Assembly: GCA_934045905.1 (NCBI GenBank)
Contig: OW203769.1
Span: 29,521,910-29,585,909, forward strand
Origin: Leuctra nigra
Taxonomy: Eukaryota > Arthropoda > Insecta > Plecoptera > Leuctridae
Reading direction: 5' to 3'
Length of the DNA stretch: 64,000 nucleotides
Below are positions 24,081 to 36,330 of the stretch, one piece after another. The position numbers and the translations under genes are program-made. Position 1 is the first letter of the stretch; every line of letters begins with the position of its first letter. The notes beneath the pieces are model-generated. The model was not told where the DNA came from. It ran no database searches and was given only the letters and a program-made list of their open reading frames with translations.

Positions 24081-24865
24081 CAAGGGCGAGCTAATGGAGT
24101 TACCAGTGGGCTGGTAATTGCCAATGATCGGGTAATGGGAATATCTCCGCGCTGATTTCCTGGATGCGGATTGATATTCCGGGGGAAGATGGGGATTCTA
24201 CTCGGGGTTTGTTGCATGGACAATGGTGTTAGGATTGATTTGTTGGTTTTAGATTGGGGTGACGTCATATGCAAGCTGGATTATGATTGTTATTGAATTT
24301 GTGTTCTGACTTGGCGTTCCTCAGTGGTTACTTTTAGGACCTGTTTTGTTTTTATTGGTAATTTTTTTCTGATATGTTTATTAATTTTAAATTTTTCGAT
24401 AATTTTATACTGATATCAGTATTTTTGAGAGTAAGTTTGTCAATAGTGAGATACATTTTAAAATATTTATTTATCCGTGAACCAATGTTTAAAATTAATT
24501 TATTATTAAGATATTTCGTCATGTTTTATAAGTTATACCTTTGTTGACAGTTTCGATTTCTATATTGAATTCTTTATTTGTAGTCTGAAAAATGTATTAA
24601 AATATTGAAATCGAACCTTTCCATATAAATAATTTTTAATACAATTTTAAAACATAACGAAATATCCCAAGAATATACTTGTGAAAACGGTAATTTCCCA
24701 TTTCTGCTGATTTTCTTAATATTTTATACGTCTTTGTCTTTGCTGTTGTCTTCTTGTAAATTGTTAAAAAGGTTAGCTCTTCTTCTAAGACGTTTTAACT
24801 ATTTAGCGCGTTGCAAATCAGTTTCCATTGAGCGATGTTTGTGAAGCAACAGCGGCCGAGGGAAT

Positions 24866-24911
24866 GGAAGGGAAGGGAAGGGAAGGGAAGGGAAGGGAAG
24901 GGAAGGGAAGG
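24866..24911. repeat. GGAAG pentanucleotide microsatellite
   Basis: About nine tandem copies of GGAAG. Confidence 0.9.
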
Positions 24912-25145
24912 CTTGACGCCGACGCAGTGATATTCCACCACGGACATGTTATGATAATCCCGCCAGATATCGACATCACGTGACACATGGCGCGGCGCTA
25001 TTGCTGGGGTGAAGACAACGGAATATCACGTTAATAACTCTTTCGGGATTGATTATTGAGAGTAGTGGGCGAGATTTGACACGTCGTGTGATGAGAATCT
25101 CTCATTTGCCAATAGCAGAGTAGCAATGAAATTACCCCAAGTAAT

Positions 25146-25565
25146 TGAGCGAGCATAGCGAGCTGTACTCCATTCTGCACTTTTGGACAATTTCTCTGTT
25201 TTGTGTGTGTGTGTTTGTTTATTTGGCTAGACGCCACAGGTCACGATTTTCTTCCGAAAATATCTCCCGATTGGTCGAAAATCAAAAAAATTTACAGTCG
25301 ACCATTTTCTCTTATTTTGCTAGCTTTCAGCCCAATCGGTAGATAATGTATGTACTTATTGACATTTAAATAGAATGCCAGAAGGATTTTATAGACATTT
25401 TATTTCCAGTGCAACTTTGATCTGATTTTCTTTATATGGATCAGAGTGTATAGATGGCTATTCTCAGTTTCTCTCTATTAATTTCAGCCATGTATTTTTA
25501 TTTTGATCGAGTGGATCGTATTTCAATTCACTATGGATGTATATTACTGTTTTCTGTGCGTTTTA
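25146..25565 (+). mobile_element. Helitron-like element, 3'-truncated copy B
   Basis: Head TGAGCGAGCATAGCGAGC followed by the family body; it aligns with the large copy at 56296 (shared GTACTTATTGACATTT and ATCTGATTTTCTTTA-like segments). Its later part (GAGTGGATCGTATTTCA ... TGTTTTCTGTGCGTTTTAA) matches 58250-58312, just before the tail of the large copy. The CCTAG tail is missing, so the end is approximate. Confidence 0.5.
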
Positions 25566-25795
25566 AATAATTCATATTAAATACCCACAGTTAATTTTTT
25601 CCAACCAAGTTCACAAAATTTATTTTTCGTCAAGCACAATATTATCCCCATGCTTGTACTCTATAAGCAGTTGATGAGTAGCAAAGTATTAAAATGTAAA
25701 CCATTTTGTGGTATAATAAGTGTAAAATGATCTATCAATATATTATAGCGATCGACTATAGATAAAAATGAAATCATTTTAAAACGTGGTTTATA

Positions 25796-25942
25796 ACACT
25801 CCGAAGGATTGCTAAGGAAAGAAAGGAGGACGACTGTGATGGAACATGCCGGGCGAGGACTGTTACATCTAGACGTGTATTGTGTGAAGTCAGACGGTGT
25901 GAAGGTTGCTACAAGAGTTGTGTAAGACGAAGGATCTCTTGA
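25796..25942 (+). CDS. tiny Cys-rich ORF or exon fragment, unrecognised
   Basis: The frame is open from a TAA at 25793-25795 to TGA at 25940-25942. It has six cysteines in 29 residues (pattern C-x3-C-x11-C-x4-C-x2-C-x3-C, beginning CDGTC) in an Arg/Lys-rich setting. CxGxC is seen in cystine-knot proteins, but the overall spacing does not match a family I can name. There is no ATG, so it could only be an internal or terminal exon; an AG lies just upstream. Chance is a real possibility. Confidence 0.17.
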   Translation, partial: TLRRIAKERKEDDCDGTCRARTVTSRRVLCEVRRCEGCYKSCVRRRIS

Positions 25943-27054
25943 ACTTCACTTCAATGTCTAAAACGTAACTCAAACTCTGAAGAAGAAGGTTTGTCAATTG
26001 CTGCATGAAGGACTAAAGGTACACGTTAAAGCACGGAGACTTTTCATAACATTATATTTCTGATGAAAATTAAAATGAATCGATCTGCGTTTCTTTTTAA
26101 AAAAATGCTGAAAAATTATGAAATTCAGAATCGTTTTACTCCATCATATAGTTACAGAATAGGCCTCCAGAGCTTCTATATTCCCTTCCCAATGAGAGGG
26201 GAATTTTATTCCGATTTTCGTCATATTATGTTTTGAGGTAACATTGGAAACAAATTAATGATTCCCGATTCCGTTTCTTTTCCATAACAAAAATTGTACA
26301 GAATAGAGCGGTCCAATTCACAACGTAAAAATAATCTTACATTTTTTAAATGTTGTTTTTGATAAATAACATAGTTATATTAAGCATGAGGATTTTTTTT
26401 CAATACTCTGCTAAAATCAGTATGATGAAACAGTCATTCCAGAAGTGTCATTGGTTGTTGCTCTGACACACAGTCCTAACTTAGCCGAAGACTGTATTGC
26501 AAGTGTAGATCTGTGCTGCTGATGGGAGAGTGTGAAAGCGGCTGGCAATGTAAAACACGGCGCAGGGATGAGGCGACATAAATCTGCATCTCTCCGAAAC
26601 AATTCACAGCGCGCTGTCTGCTCTCGGTCCGTAACTCATCTTCCCCGTGCTGGCTCCATAGCTCCATGCTAGCTCCATGCTGGCTCCACGCTGGCACAAG
26701 ATAGCTGCCAGGAGCAGGCTCTCAGTTAGTTGATAGCCAGCAGAACATCGTCACCTGATTCCGCTCTGTGTAACGCGTTGATGAGCGAGCTGCAGTATGT
26801 GTTTGCAAGCTTCTGCTCTAGAGACCTTGGAAATAACGGAAACAAAATGCGTCAAAGAATCAGTGATAAAAATTTGAAAAATATTTCGAAACACACATAA
26901 AATGTTCGTAATATGTCAATGATACAGATTAGTCTGAATATTACGTGGGCTTGGAGAAGTAACGGTCTAAGTCCAAATTTTAACGTGTGTTTTTTATATC
27001 AATGAGAAAAAAACGCTTCACAAGAGGAACATTTTTCAAGTCCAGGGTGTGTTC
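25943..27054. other. intergenic stretch, no gene recognised
   Basis: Includes short tandem GCTGGCTCCAT/GCTCCATGCTA units at 26645-26697, and a segment near 26435-26465 (CATTCCAGAAGTGTCATTGG) related to the X-box repeat at 55.7 kb. No credible ORF. Confidence 0.5.
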
Positions 27055-27165
27055 AGAAATACCAGTTAGCTTAGCACATTTCGCCTGAAATGGCTTCGAA
27101 AATTGAGTCAACATATTTCTTAGCCATTGTAAATAAAATCTATTTTGCGTTTGCTTCTTACAGTG
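27055..27165. mobile_element. CACTG-TIR MITE, partial copy
   Basis: Contains TTTCGCCTGAAATGGCTTCG and ends TTGCTTCTTACAGTG. The left end is not resolved. Confidence 0.4.
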
Positions 27166-28446
27166 ATCTTTCTGGGAATAGTTTTAAGATACTTTAATAC
27201 TAGTAGATCATTTAATTACGGAACGTTTCCACACAACTACGTATGTCATAGGTATTCATTCCACGCCAACATTCCCTCAATTCTGCGAAAGCTTTCAATT
27301 CCTCTCCGCCCAATAGAGAAGAGAAACACTCCTATTCCGTGAATAACCGCACTTGCACTTTATTCCAATCAAATCTCACTGAATTTTTAGATAACAAAAT
27401 GATTTATTTATTTTTATTTGTCACTGTAAAATTCAAAGCCAGAATATCATGAATCAGTCACAGCTTTCAGATCGAACCGCTTCGTGATATAACTACCTAG
27501 TTGTTTTGTTTACATTTTATAAACTGTAGTCAAAATAAATTGCAAACGTTTTGGTTTGTTGTTTCTTAGCGATTATCAATTAGGTAATTAGTTTGTTCTT
27601 GTATCTTATTTATTTCTTTTATCGTGTATTATCTTTTATACTTTGGTATTTATTTAATCGTAGACGCATTTGCCACTGTAATTGTGAAATAGTTACAACG
27701 CAAATAAACTTGAATTGAATGGAATTTATCGTTATTTTGTAGAGTGTTTCAAGTGTACTTTCTGCAGCAAAGTGTATAGGTATCTAAAGTGTATAAGACT
27801 CCCCTGACGAAGTAATTCTCTCAGTCTGTAAGTCTCAACTCCATCAAACGCCTGAATATAACCACGTGCTAAGTCTGTCTCTAATCACACCCCCTCTCTC
27901 TCGCTCTCCCACACTCCATCCATCTCCCATCCCTCTCGCTCTCATTGTCTGCATAAGACAAGCCAAGACAATCAATACGCGAGCGAGACAGAACTACGCT
28001 CTGATCAGCGCGAAGGAGAGGGATGGAAAACTAATTAATTTAACAAATTATCACTCCGTCTCCGGCGCTGAGTGTAAACATCGCCGCTGGCTGAGTGAGC
28101 AGACCCTCAGGTCATGAATATGCATGAGAGGGAGTGGGAGAGGATACATGCAGAGAGAGACGGGGAGAGGGTTGGGATACGTGGTGGAGATACGTGGTGG
28201 ATACGTGGTGGAGAACAGGGAGGCCGGAGGTTCGCTGTGCGAGAATGATACAGTTGAGACGACGAGGAAGGGTTGGACAAGGATAATGTTGAGGAATAGA
28301 TGTGGAGCTTGGGATAAAAGTGGATAAATAAGTATGTAGTCGAAAAAATGAATAAATGTATATGATTAAACTGCAATTCTGCAAAATTATTCATGTTTTC
28401 ACTCCTTCTTCTATGATTGTTTTCAATTAGGTAGTGTATAGTTGTT
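27166..28446. other. intergenic stretch, no gene recognised
   Basis: A CT-rich tract at 27885-27945 and a purine-rich tract at 28120-28320 with ATACGTGGTGGAG repeated three times (28174-28215); ORFs here are low-complexity artefacts. Confidence 0.5.
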
Positions 28447-29408
28447 TATTTTTACAGTGTTCGATATAACAGCTTGATATCGACATGTTTACCAGACCTA
28501 AAAGAGAACCCTCTTATACAATTGACTTTTTCCCATTTTCTGGGAATACCTACTCTTGAGAACATAGAAATACTTTTTAAAAAAATCGTATTTTTCATGA
28601 AATATATGCAAATAACTTTTATTCCTTTAAATAGTCTGAAATTTTCTCAATAGTATTCCCGGAATATTTGTATCAAAACTACCCCCCAAAGTTGCATGGA
28701 GCAAATAACGGGCCTTGGTGTCCGGATTTTGTGAAAATGTGAAGTCTATCATCTCGTGCATGCTCATGGTGCGATGTCTGAATTTACTTTTCACTTTTGA
28801 CTTAAAATATATAATTAGGTATTTGTACTTTGTATCTCGTATCTTTTAAAATATATCAAGACTTGATCAACACTGTATGTAATAAAAAGCATTCGGATTT
28901 GAACCGCTGTGAATTGACGTCTGAGAATGGTGTGCGTTGTCCCACACGGGCCTCGAACCCGGCGCCCCAGCCCCGGCGCATCCGGCGATTGTTCTGCGTC
29001 CAGATCGCGAGTCATGGCGACCGCGCAGGTGCAGACTGTATGACGTCATCGCATGGTACTATCCCGACATCGCACCATGCACAGCACAAGATGAAAGACG
29101 TCACATTGTCACAATATGCCGACATCCAAGGCTCATTTACTCCACTGTTATGCAACTTTCGGAGGTAGTTTTGATGCACGTTTTCTGGGAATGCTATTGA
29201 AAATAATTCAGAAATATTTTAAGGAATGAAGGTATTTTCATATATTTCATGAAAAATATATATATATTTTTTTAATTTAAAGTGTTTCTTAAATGTTCTC
29301 AATAGTAGGTATTCCCAGAAAATGGTAAAAAGTCAATGGTCAATGGGTTTACTTTGAGGTCTGGTATACATACTTCATAAAACTATTCTATCGAACACTG
29401 TAAAAATA
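28447..29408. mobile_element. large fold-back element with arms over 300 bp
   Basis: The left arm (about 28447-28780) reads TTTTTACAGTGTTCGATA, ACCAGACCT, CATTTTCTGGGAATACCTAC, TTTTTCATGAAATATATG and CATGGTGCGATGTC. The right arm (about 29060-29408) carries the reverse complement of each in mirrored order. The centre (28780-29060) has a string CCTCGAACCCGG that resembles a minus-strand tRNA B box, and a CRE palindrome at 29041-29048. No ORF spans it. The arms differ by many substitutions and small indels, so the element is not recent. Confidence 0.65.
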
Positions 29409-30689
29409 AAAACCAATATAGCTGAAGTGACTAAAAGCTGTTTTGGCTCACAATTATCGAAGCCACTTCAGGCAAAATGTTAGCCAAAACAGTTTTTCAT
29501 TAAGTTTCTCACATAAAGTTTTAACATTTTGAACACTGAATAACAATGACTAACATTTCTTTTGGTACCCCTTTTCAAAGCGTTCAGGCAAAATGTTAGC
29601 GAAAACAGTTTTATTCTGTTGTTTTGTCTTAGTGGTTGTTGTAATGAGTAGAGTTTGTATATAAGGTAGTGTAGTCGAGTCAAAGAGGTTCTGGAGTAAA
29701 GCCTGCTAACACGTGACTGAATAATGCAGTGTTGTGTTGTTTAAGGCGCGACCAGCTCAGTTCTCAGCTCCCTTCCCAATGCAGTGATAGTGTTGTCATG
29801 CCAACTGACATCTGTCCAGCATCACTTCGCCAAGTAGGTTCATCGGATACGATTTTAATAGATAGCTTTTTGATTATCGGAACATCACCAATTTTATATG
29901 TATACTACTATACGTACGCTTGGCAAAATAAAAAATGGTGAACAAATTTGAATAACTGATGGACATGTTCCGTTCTTGTTATTATCATTGATATGAGAGG
30001 TCACCTACTAGAGTGAGACAAGAGATCGCTTGGACTCACTTTTGATGGTGTGATCTAACATTTAGTCAATCAGATATATTGGGCGATCGTTTTTGGATGT
30101 AATGTACCTATGGAGTACCATGTGTACAGTCAGGGAAACTAGATGATTCATACTCTGCCTCTCTCTGACCCATAACATAAACATGTTTTTATATGAAGCA
30201 GAGAGAGATAGAGTATGAACCATCTAGTTTCCTTGACTATAATACCTACCTAAAACTTAAAAAAGAATTGTTTAGGAAAATCATAAAATATAGTGTATTC
30301 TCAGAAATGTCTAAATCGGTCGGTCCTAGAAAGATTGTAGCTCAAGGGAAGGCCTATTTCTAAAAAGATACAATTTTTTTTTGTCTCTAAGTGGAACTTT
30401 CGAAAAGCTTACAAACTGTTAAAGCTCGAACAAATGTTTCAAGAAATGACCGCTTATATAATAGTATTTTCTATTTCTATCTCTTTTCTATCTTGGTTCA
30501 AAATGTAAGTCATTTTAAGAAAATTTAAAAAAGTACATCCGTAAGTTTTTATTACTTATTACATTATTTGAAAGTACACTGTAATAGTGCATTCATTCGT
30601 CAATCAGGGAGTTTTCTGTATGAAAACATCAAGAACCGTCTGCTCAGCAAGTGAGCGTAGGTTTTGGAACGCCCTGTGATCGTGCGTCG
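29409..30689. other. intergenic stretch with MITE debris
   Basis: 29420-29605 contains two AGGCAAAATGTTAGC segments and TTTTGGCTCAC of the CACTG family. No credible ORF. Confidence 0.45.
30128..30238. repeat. 111-bp fold-back with 40-bp arms
   Basis: AGTCAGGGAAACTAGATG... at 30128-30167 pairs with the end segment ...CATCTAGTTTCCTTGACT at 30199-30238 with a few mismatches. Small MITE-like palindrome. Confidence 0.7.
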
Positions 30690-30860
30690 GAATGCGCTCC
30701 ACCCGCCATCTATGCGTCAACTCTGGAACCTCCAGCCGACCATTTTGTTCCCGCCATCACCCGCGCGCAGGGGACCTCGTCGTGATTGGTCGAGCGTGAC
30801 GGTGGCCACGCCCACTCCCCACTCCCCCGCCGTGTTCAAATATCTCCTCTCTCGCTCGCA
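30690..30860. promoter_or_regulatory. CpG-rich, promoter-like island
   Basis: E2F-like TTCCCGCC at 30748-30755, inverted CCAAT GATTGGTC at 30784-30791 and GC-box-like CCACGCCC at 30806-30813 occur within 70 bases, followed by a CT-rich stretch. The same GATTGGTCGAG plus GGCCACGCCC combination appears, inverted, at 17.88 kb. No start site can be called. Confidence 0.4.
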
Positions 30861-31509
30861 CTCACAGAGAATCATGAAGAAATAGAAGAAATCATCACGA
30901 CTATCACTGCTATTGGGTACCGTGGATCGATGATATATCATTGCGCCAGATCATTCCATGCTTTTTGCTCGAGTTGCAGAAATGCCAGTGGAATTCTCCT
31001 TGCAGAGTTCTTATGTATTGGTCGAGAACAAATGGAGCAAAACTATGTGACAGCCTTAAAAAATATTAAGGCTGTAATAATCAATTGCATCTGGAACTAG
31101 AGTGTTTTCTGCAGACCAATCAAATGCCTTCAAACTAGCCATTAAAACACTATTGGGATGCATTTGGATACATCGAGATTCGAGAATGTCCAAAGTGTTT
31201 GCATGTCTTTTGGTTTCTCTTCTTGGAAGATTCCAGTATTGTAAAATATGTCATGACTCATGATAATCACCTTATTTTGCACTTTTCGTCAGCCAAAACG
31301 TTGAGAAATTAAAATTTCCTTTAAGATTTTTCTCTCTTCAAATGAGTAATAAAATGCCTAATCATCCCCAAGAGGAAAAACATTGATAGGTTATTAATCA
31401 TTTTCAGTAATTAGTTTTTAGTTTTACTAACATCAGATCAGTAAGAAATTTACTAATATCAGTAAATTTCCTACTAATGTCAGTAAAAATTCTACTTATT
31501 TCCAGCCCT

Positions 31510-31634
31510 TTGCTGAGAACAGTTTTGGCTCATATTTTCAAAACCTTAAGGCAAAAAGTGAGGCAAAAAGTGAGCCAAAACAGTTTTTGCCATTGAATTT
31601 GACGCTGTTTTGGCTTTCAGTTATTTTTACAGTG
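31510..31634. mobile_element. CACTG-TIR MITE, partial copy
   Basis: Contains ACAGTTTTGGCTCATATTTT and GTGAGCCAAAACAG and ends TTATTTTTACAGTG. Left end not resolved. Confidence 0.5.
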
Positions 31635-31749
31635 ACTCCTCCAATTTGCGATTTAACTATTCTGGTGAGTGGTGAGATGGGTAAAGATATTATTAATTTA
31701 AATTTAAAATGTAAAGATGGGACAGGACTGGTCAACTGCGTAGAGTTAA

Positions 31750-32281
31750 GGTAGAACCACCATAACCTCAATGTTTCCGATTTACTTGAAATTTTGGTGA
31801 CTTATTGATAATCATGCAATACACAATCCATGAAAAAATGAAACACTTCTCGTGTCCAGTTTCTGAGATAAATTGATTTGTCTCCCCCATGTTAGCTTAT
31901 GGCGGAATAAGAAAATCGTGTCATTTTTAGGCTAAAATGAAGATCTATTTTTTTTGTCTCGATAGATTTGAGCAAAAAACTTTTTTTATGGTAGACATAT
32001 GGGCATACTATCAGGGAAAAAATTGAAAACAATACCAACGTGTGCTATTTTAAAAGTTATATACCAAATTCGAAATGATTTTCCTATACCTCCCATGTTA
32101 AAGTTTTGTTCATCCTCTGATAACATAAAATTGAAAACTCATTGTTGGACTGGAGTTGCAAACTACAGAACATTTAATGAGTCTGTTGTACTTAAATATA
32201 GTTGAAATGTAGGAAAACGTTTTTTGAACTTGTAATTTCAAGAATAATTTTTTTTTGTATATGTCGATCGATTGCTCCCCC
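31750..32281 (+). mobile_element. R1 element, TTAA-flanked, uninterrupted copy
   Basis: TTAA lies at both ends (31746-31749 and 32282-32285). The termini are GGTAGAACCACC and, reversed, GGGGGAGCAATCG. The body includes CACTTCTCGTGTCC, CTCCCCCATGTTAGCTTATG, CCAACGTGTGCTATTTTAAA and CCTCCCATGTTAAAG. Other copies lie at 36.7 and 49.7-50.6 kb (minus) and 56.2/58.4 kb (plus). A TTAA target fits piggyBac- or Kolobok-type elements; no transposase is present. Confidence 0.6.
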
Positions 32282-33100
32282 TTAAGACAATAATTCGTTC
32301 TTACCTGAAGTTTGTATAATTGGAATGAAGAGAAATGAAATAAGCTGATTATTATCATTATCAATGCAATTCATCTGATTGCTTCCTACACAGATAAAGC
32401 AGACTCTCCAACGCGTTCCGTTGCCTTGAGGCGGGGATTTAATTGCCTCTTGAATTATCGCGTTATTACACCGAGGCGAGGTGAACGCGGATTGTGCAAT
32501 TGCAGATAATAATATCAATTAGCCTGATAGGATACAATGTTGTTTGTGACCATTCATGCGCGCTCAACACAGGCGGGAGGAGAAATATCATAGAGTGAGG
32601 CAATAGTTATTAGTTCTCAACATAACTATGAGAATAAAAGTGTAAAACCGATGGATTCACCAAGAAAATCGTCTGTGCGTCGTCGTCTGTGCCAAACGAA
32701 GTATAACGGATAAGGCCAATTTTTTCACAAATCTAATATTATACCATTCTGAATGTGTTTAAAATGATTTTCAGCAAGATCGGTCCATTGGTTTCATTGG
32801 AAATTGGATTAATGTTGTTACCACAGCAACGAATTGTTTTTCGAAAGTTTATAAAATACCTATACCTATATTAGGCTATTGGACCAATCACTCCAAATGT
32901 CTGTAGTACTTTCCTGATAGTGACATTTGTTTTCAACATTGACATTTGGTCTTGTGACGTTGAACGTATTGAATTTCATAAATTGTGTCAATCTTTCCAG
33001 TTTCTGAATAAAATCTGAATTCTCTTCTGTGATAAGTGATTATTCAGGGATTATTTACTGAATTTCGATTAGAATGGTTAGATGTGCTGCGCATACCGCG
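32282..33100. other. intergenic stretch, possible Helitron body
   Basis: No gene. The part from about 32660 to 33100 lies directly upstream of a Helitron 3' end and has the family phrase CAGCAAGATCGGTCCATTGG-like text, but I could not find its 5' head. An X-box-like GTTGTTACCACAGCAAC lies at 32814-32830. Confidence 0.4.
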
Positions 33101-33140
33101 GTGCTCGCTTATCAGCGCGTTACACCGAGCGTTTTCCTAG
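33101..33140 (+). mobile_element. Helitron-like 3' terminus
   Basis: GTGCTCGCTTATCAGCGCG, then TTACACCGAGCGTTTTCCTAG, followed by T. Same tail as at 14126, 54863 and 58420. Length of the attached element unknown. Confidence 0.55.
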
Positions 33141-34284
33141 TATTTTTGTTATGGCACCGTGGAAAAGTTGTAAAAAAAAACGATGGAAGAACCTATAGTC
33201 TGGGTTGGACTGAGAATCTGAATTGAGCTTATAAAATGTGTTTTTTTGTTAAGTATACCTAAGGTATTTTTTAAGACAAGATTTATTTAAAAAAATAAGT
33301 TTTTTTACTCCTACTTCTTCCAGAGGGGACCCCCCCCCCCCCCCCCCCCCCCCCGGTGGCGCCAATGTTCCCCGCACGTCGCCTGCCGTCGGTAAAGCAG
33401 ACTCCTACCCGATAACAATTAACTCACTTCAAAGGCGTGAAAATTGCATGACAAATTGCATGGAAAACAGTCGACATTTTCGCGTGATTTTCCAACAAAA
33501 CTCCGAATTTCTCGCGCTTTTCGAACTCTTGTTCTTCCCTTTCAGTGTCGGTCGTTGTTATCTCGCGTCCTCGGGGAAACGCAGGTGTGAATTAGCTGGT
33601 TAATGCATGTATTCCGGGAGATAAGCATGTCGCAATACACGTTTAGCCCTAGTTGCAACCCAGCACGCTTTGCCCGCAATTACTTACTCACACCTAGCCG
33701 AAACTTCTGTAAGTTTGTTGATAACATTACATGAAGCATGAGCTCTCGTGTCGTCTTTTGTTTATATTTGAATTTACATCTTTTTCGAACATTTTCTGCG
33801 ATAATGTCGCTACTGGCGACGGCGAGGGGGTCTTGCCCCCCCCCCCCCCCTCGACCCTTGGCAATCCATGTCACCCTGCCATATACTAATACTTTGGTAT
33901 AGAGCCCTTCAGCAGCTTTGATGAAAACATAAAGTGATGCTTTAGATACGAAACGATTAAAAATTAATTTTCTTGTAGTATTTTTAGACAGGTAACTAAC
34001 CTTAACCACAATTATACATTTAAATTAGCTATTTATTATTTTTGTATTGATTCAGTTAGTTTTATACCAACATCATTACTATAATATTTTTAATCTGATT
34101 AATCATATTGCACATATAAATATCTATACCATTCAGAGCGCTTCGTTTAAGGAAATTTTCATAAATATTAATCATAAAATTAAATGAAGATTGAATATAA
34201 AATTAAAAACAAACATAATAATTATCTGTAATAGATCATGTGAAATTCTTCTACACCTAAATATAAGTAATAAAAGTGTGCATT
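33141..34284. other. intergenic stretch, no gene recognised
   Basis: A 25-base C run at 33330-33354 followed by a GGTGGCGCC patch, and a 15-base C run at 33836-33850. No credible ORF. Confidence 0.5.
33330..33354. repeat. C homopolymer, 25 bases
   Basis: Uninterrupted run of 25 C. Confidence 0.9.
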
Positions 34285-34399
34285 TTACAATTGATAAAAT
34301 CTGTTTGCTCACATTTTCAAAGCCGCAGGCAAAATGTAAGCCAAAACAGTTTTTTTCAACCATTGTAAATAACTCCATTTGTCTTTTATTTTTACAGTG
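34285..34399. mobile_element. CACTG-TIR MITE, partial copy
   Basis: Contains AGGCAAAATGTAAGCC and AAAACAGTTTTTTT and ends TTTATTTTTACAGTG. Confidence 0.5.
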
Positions 34400-34796
34400 C
34401 TGCACAATTAATGCACTAAGAACGATGAGTTGGAGGGATATTTCTGTTAGAAATGCACTGAGTTACGCATGCGCGTCACATAACAGCAGTTAGCTGCATT
34501 TTTATTGCTTTCTATGTATCAATAAATTACTGGTTTTTACGCCATTAACGACGCACTGTGCTGCCATCTTGCTTTTCTCTCTGCGGCAACATCGTTGACG
34601 TGCATTTCACAAACAGCATCAAGGCATTATTATCTGCTGATGGCATACGATTTTCCAAGTTATTTTTGAGGAGTGGACATTAATTATACGGAAAAGTTCA
34701 AAATGTATTCTATAGGCTGAGTGTTCTTATTTATTTTCATAACATCAACAAACACAAAAGTCATCCTGTTTCTTCTGCTCCCCAAATCCTCACCAT

Positions 34797-34922
34797 GGGG
34801 CCTATTCTATAACTTAAAAGATCCCGTTTCGGCACGAATCCGATTCAAGGGTTTATGAATTAACGTTGCACCGAATCGGATTCTGGCCGAATCCGGAATT
34901 TTAAAATTATAGAATAGGCCCC
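34797..34922. repeat. 126-bp palindromic MITE
   Basis: GGGGCCTATTCTATAA at the left is mirrored by TTATAGAATAGGCCCC at the right, and the inner GAATCCGATTC / GAATCGGATTC also pair. One closed fold-back. Confidence 0.75.
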
Positions 34923-35879
34923 TTGTAGCCTCTCGAGGTCTACTATAAAGTATAAATATTTCTTCAAAAGGGATTAAATGAATGAAGAGAAATTCTATAA
35001 GTATTAGGTATATTGCTTGTTAATTCACATAATAACCGGCAGTTTCTTCCAAATGGAATCACCATGTCTTAGGTCTAATCTAAGAGGCTACAAAGATGGG
35101 GAAAGTCAGTTCAACGCATTTCATAGAAATATCAATATTTCTTGATTCGCAATATTTCGCAGGGTATAGATTCTGGCGAGCATAGGTATTCTTCATAGTC
35201 AACTTTTATAACCACACTAATTATGCATTATGTAAAAAGCACTGTAAGTAAAGTGTTCATTTAGCTATAGTTATAATTAGTTGAGAATTGAGATATAAAA
35301 GATATTTTACATTTATAAATGTTCTATACTACCCATAGTTTGGGTACTACAAATCTTAGATACTTTGCAGTTAGTCACTCTTTTTTCTCGTGAGCAAATC
35401 TAAGAATCATTGCAATGGACTTCGCTCCTTCTGCTGCTAGTATCCACGCAAATGACTTGGATGTTTAAAAGGGTCGAGTGTTGTTGAGTTGTTAATCGCA
35501 AAACATCCAGCAGCGTCATGCAAATCCACGAGGCGCATCGCCGTCCAGCGGAGTCGAACCCCTGTCTTTGAGTCCAGCAGAAGAGCGATCTGCATACAGC
35601 CCCTGCTAGTGGGGGGGGGGGGATTACATTAGCCAGATTCAGAACCCTGCGACATCGCCGTTGTGTGATGTCGAATACAAGATGTCAAATACAGCGCCTC
35701 TGCAGGATCTTCTTGGAATGAGTTTATGAAATAAGAAGTTGGATTGTTTTACTCTTCATGACACGGGGAAAAAAATCACAATATTTTTAGCTTCCATGAA
35801 AATAAAATAAATTTAGATATCGTTGGGGGATATCACTTTTTAAGTAAAAAATAAAATAAAAATGAAAATGTTGGATGTA
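34923..35879. other. intergenic stretch, no gene recognised
   Basis: Contains a minus-strand B-box-like GGGTTCGACTCCGC at about 35541-35554 in a possible tRNA-derived segment (35530-35605), then a 12-base G run at 35611-35622. No ORF. Confidence 0.45.
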
Positions 35880-36086
35880 CACTGAACAAATGATAAAACG
35901 GTTTTTGATAGAAATGGATTGGCTGATAAAGGCTTGATGGCATCATCCCATGAATTATGTGCTGACGAGTTATCTAACTCTGGATGAGCTCTGATTTCAT
36001 TGATAATAACAAGGATTGATTGACTAAGGAACCTGACCAGCAGCCAATCCGTTTCGTTCAAATACCGTTTTATGATTTGTTAAGTG
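35880..36086. mobile_element. 207-bp TA-flanked MITE, second family
   Basis: Begins CACTGAACAAATGATAAAAC and ends GTTTTATGATTTGTTAAGTG, with TA on both sides (35878-35879, 36087-36088). Interior phrases CATCATCCCATGAA, TCATTGATAA and CAAGGATTGATTG recur at 49441-49638 and partly at 59593-59705. Confidence 0.75.
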
Positions 36087-36148
36087 TACCCGAGCTTTGA
36101 AGTCTTTTAGCTGTGCTACCATGAAATCTAATATGAAACATCTTGGTA

Positions 36149-36330
36149 CACTGTAAAAATATAATTGATTTACAATTACTATAAAGTCATTGTAATTCAA
36201 TTATATTACAATTTATATTTCAATTATAATATAAGACAAAGCTTATATATTATACTTTGTCTTGGCTTGTCATAGCTTCATTTTCGGAGCCATTTCGTGC
36301 AAAGTGTGAGCCAAATATTACATGGATAAT
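36149..36330. mobile_element. CACTG-TIR MITE, diverged copy
   Basis: Begins TA-CACTGTAAAAATATAATTG, then AT-rich sequence, then GTGAGCCAAATATTACATGG of the family body. Right end not resolved. Confidence 0.4.
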
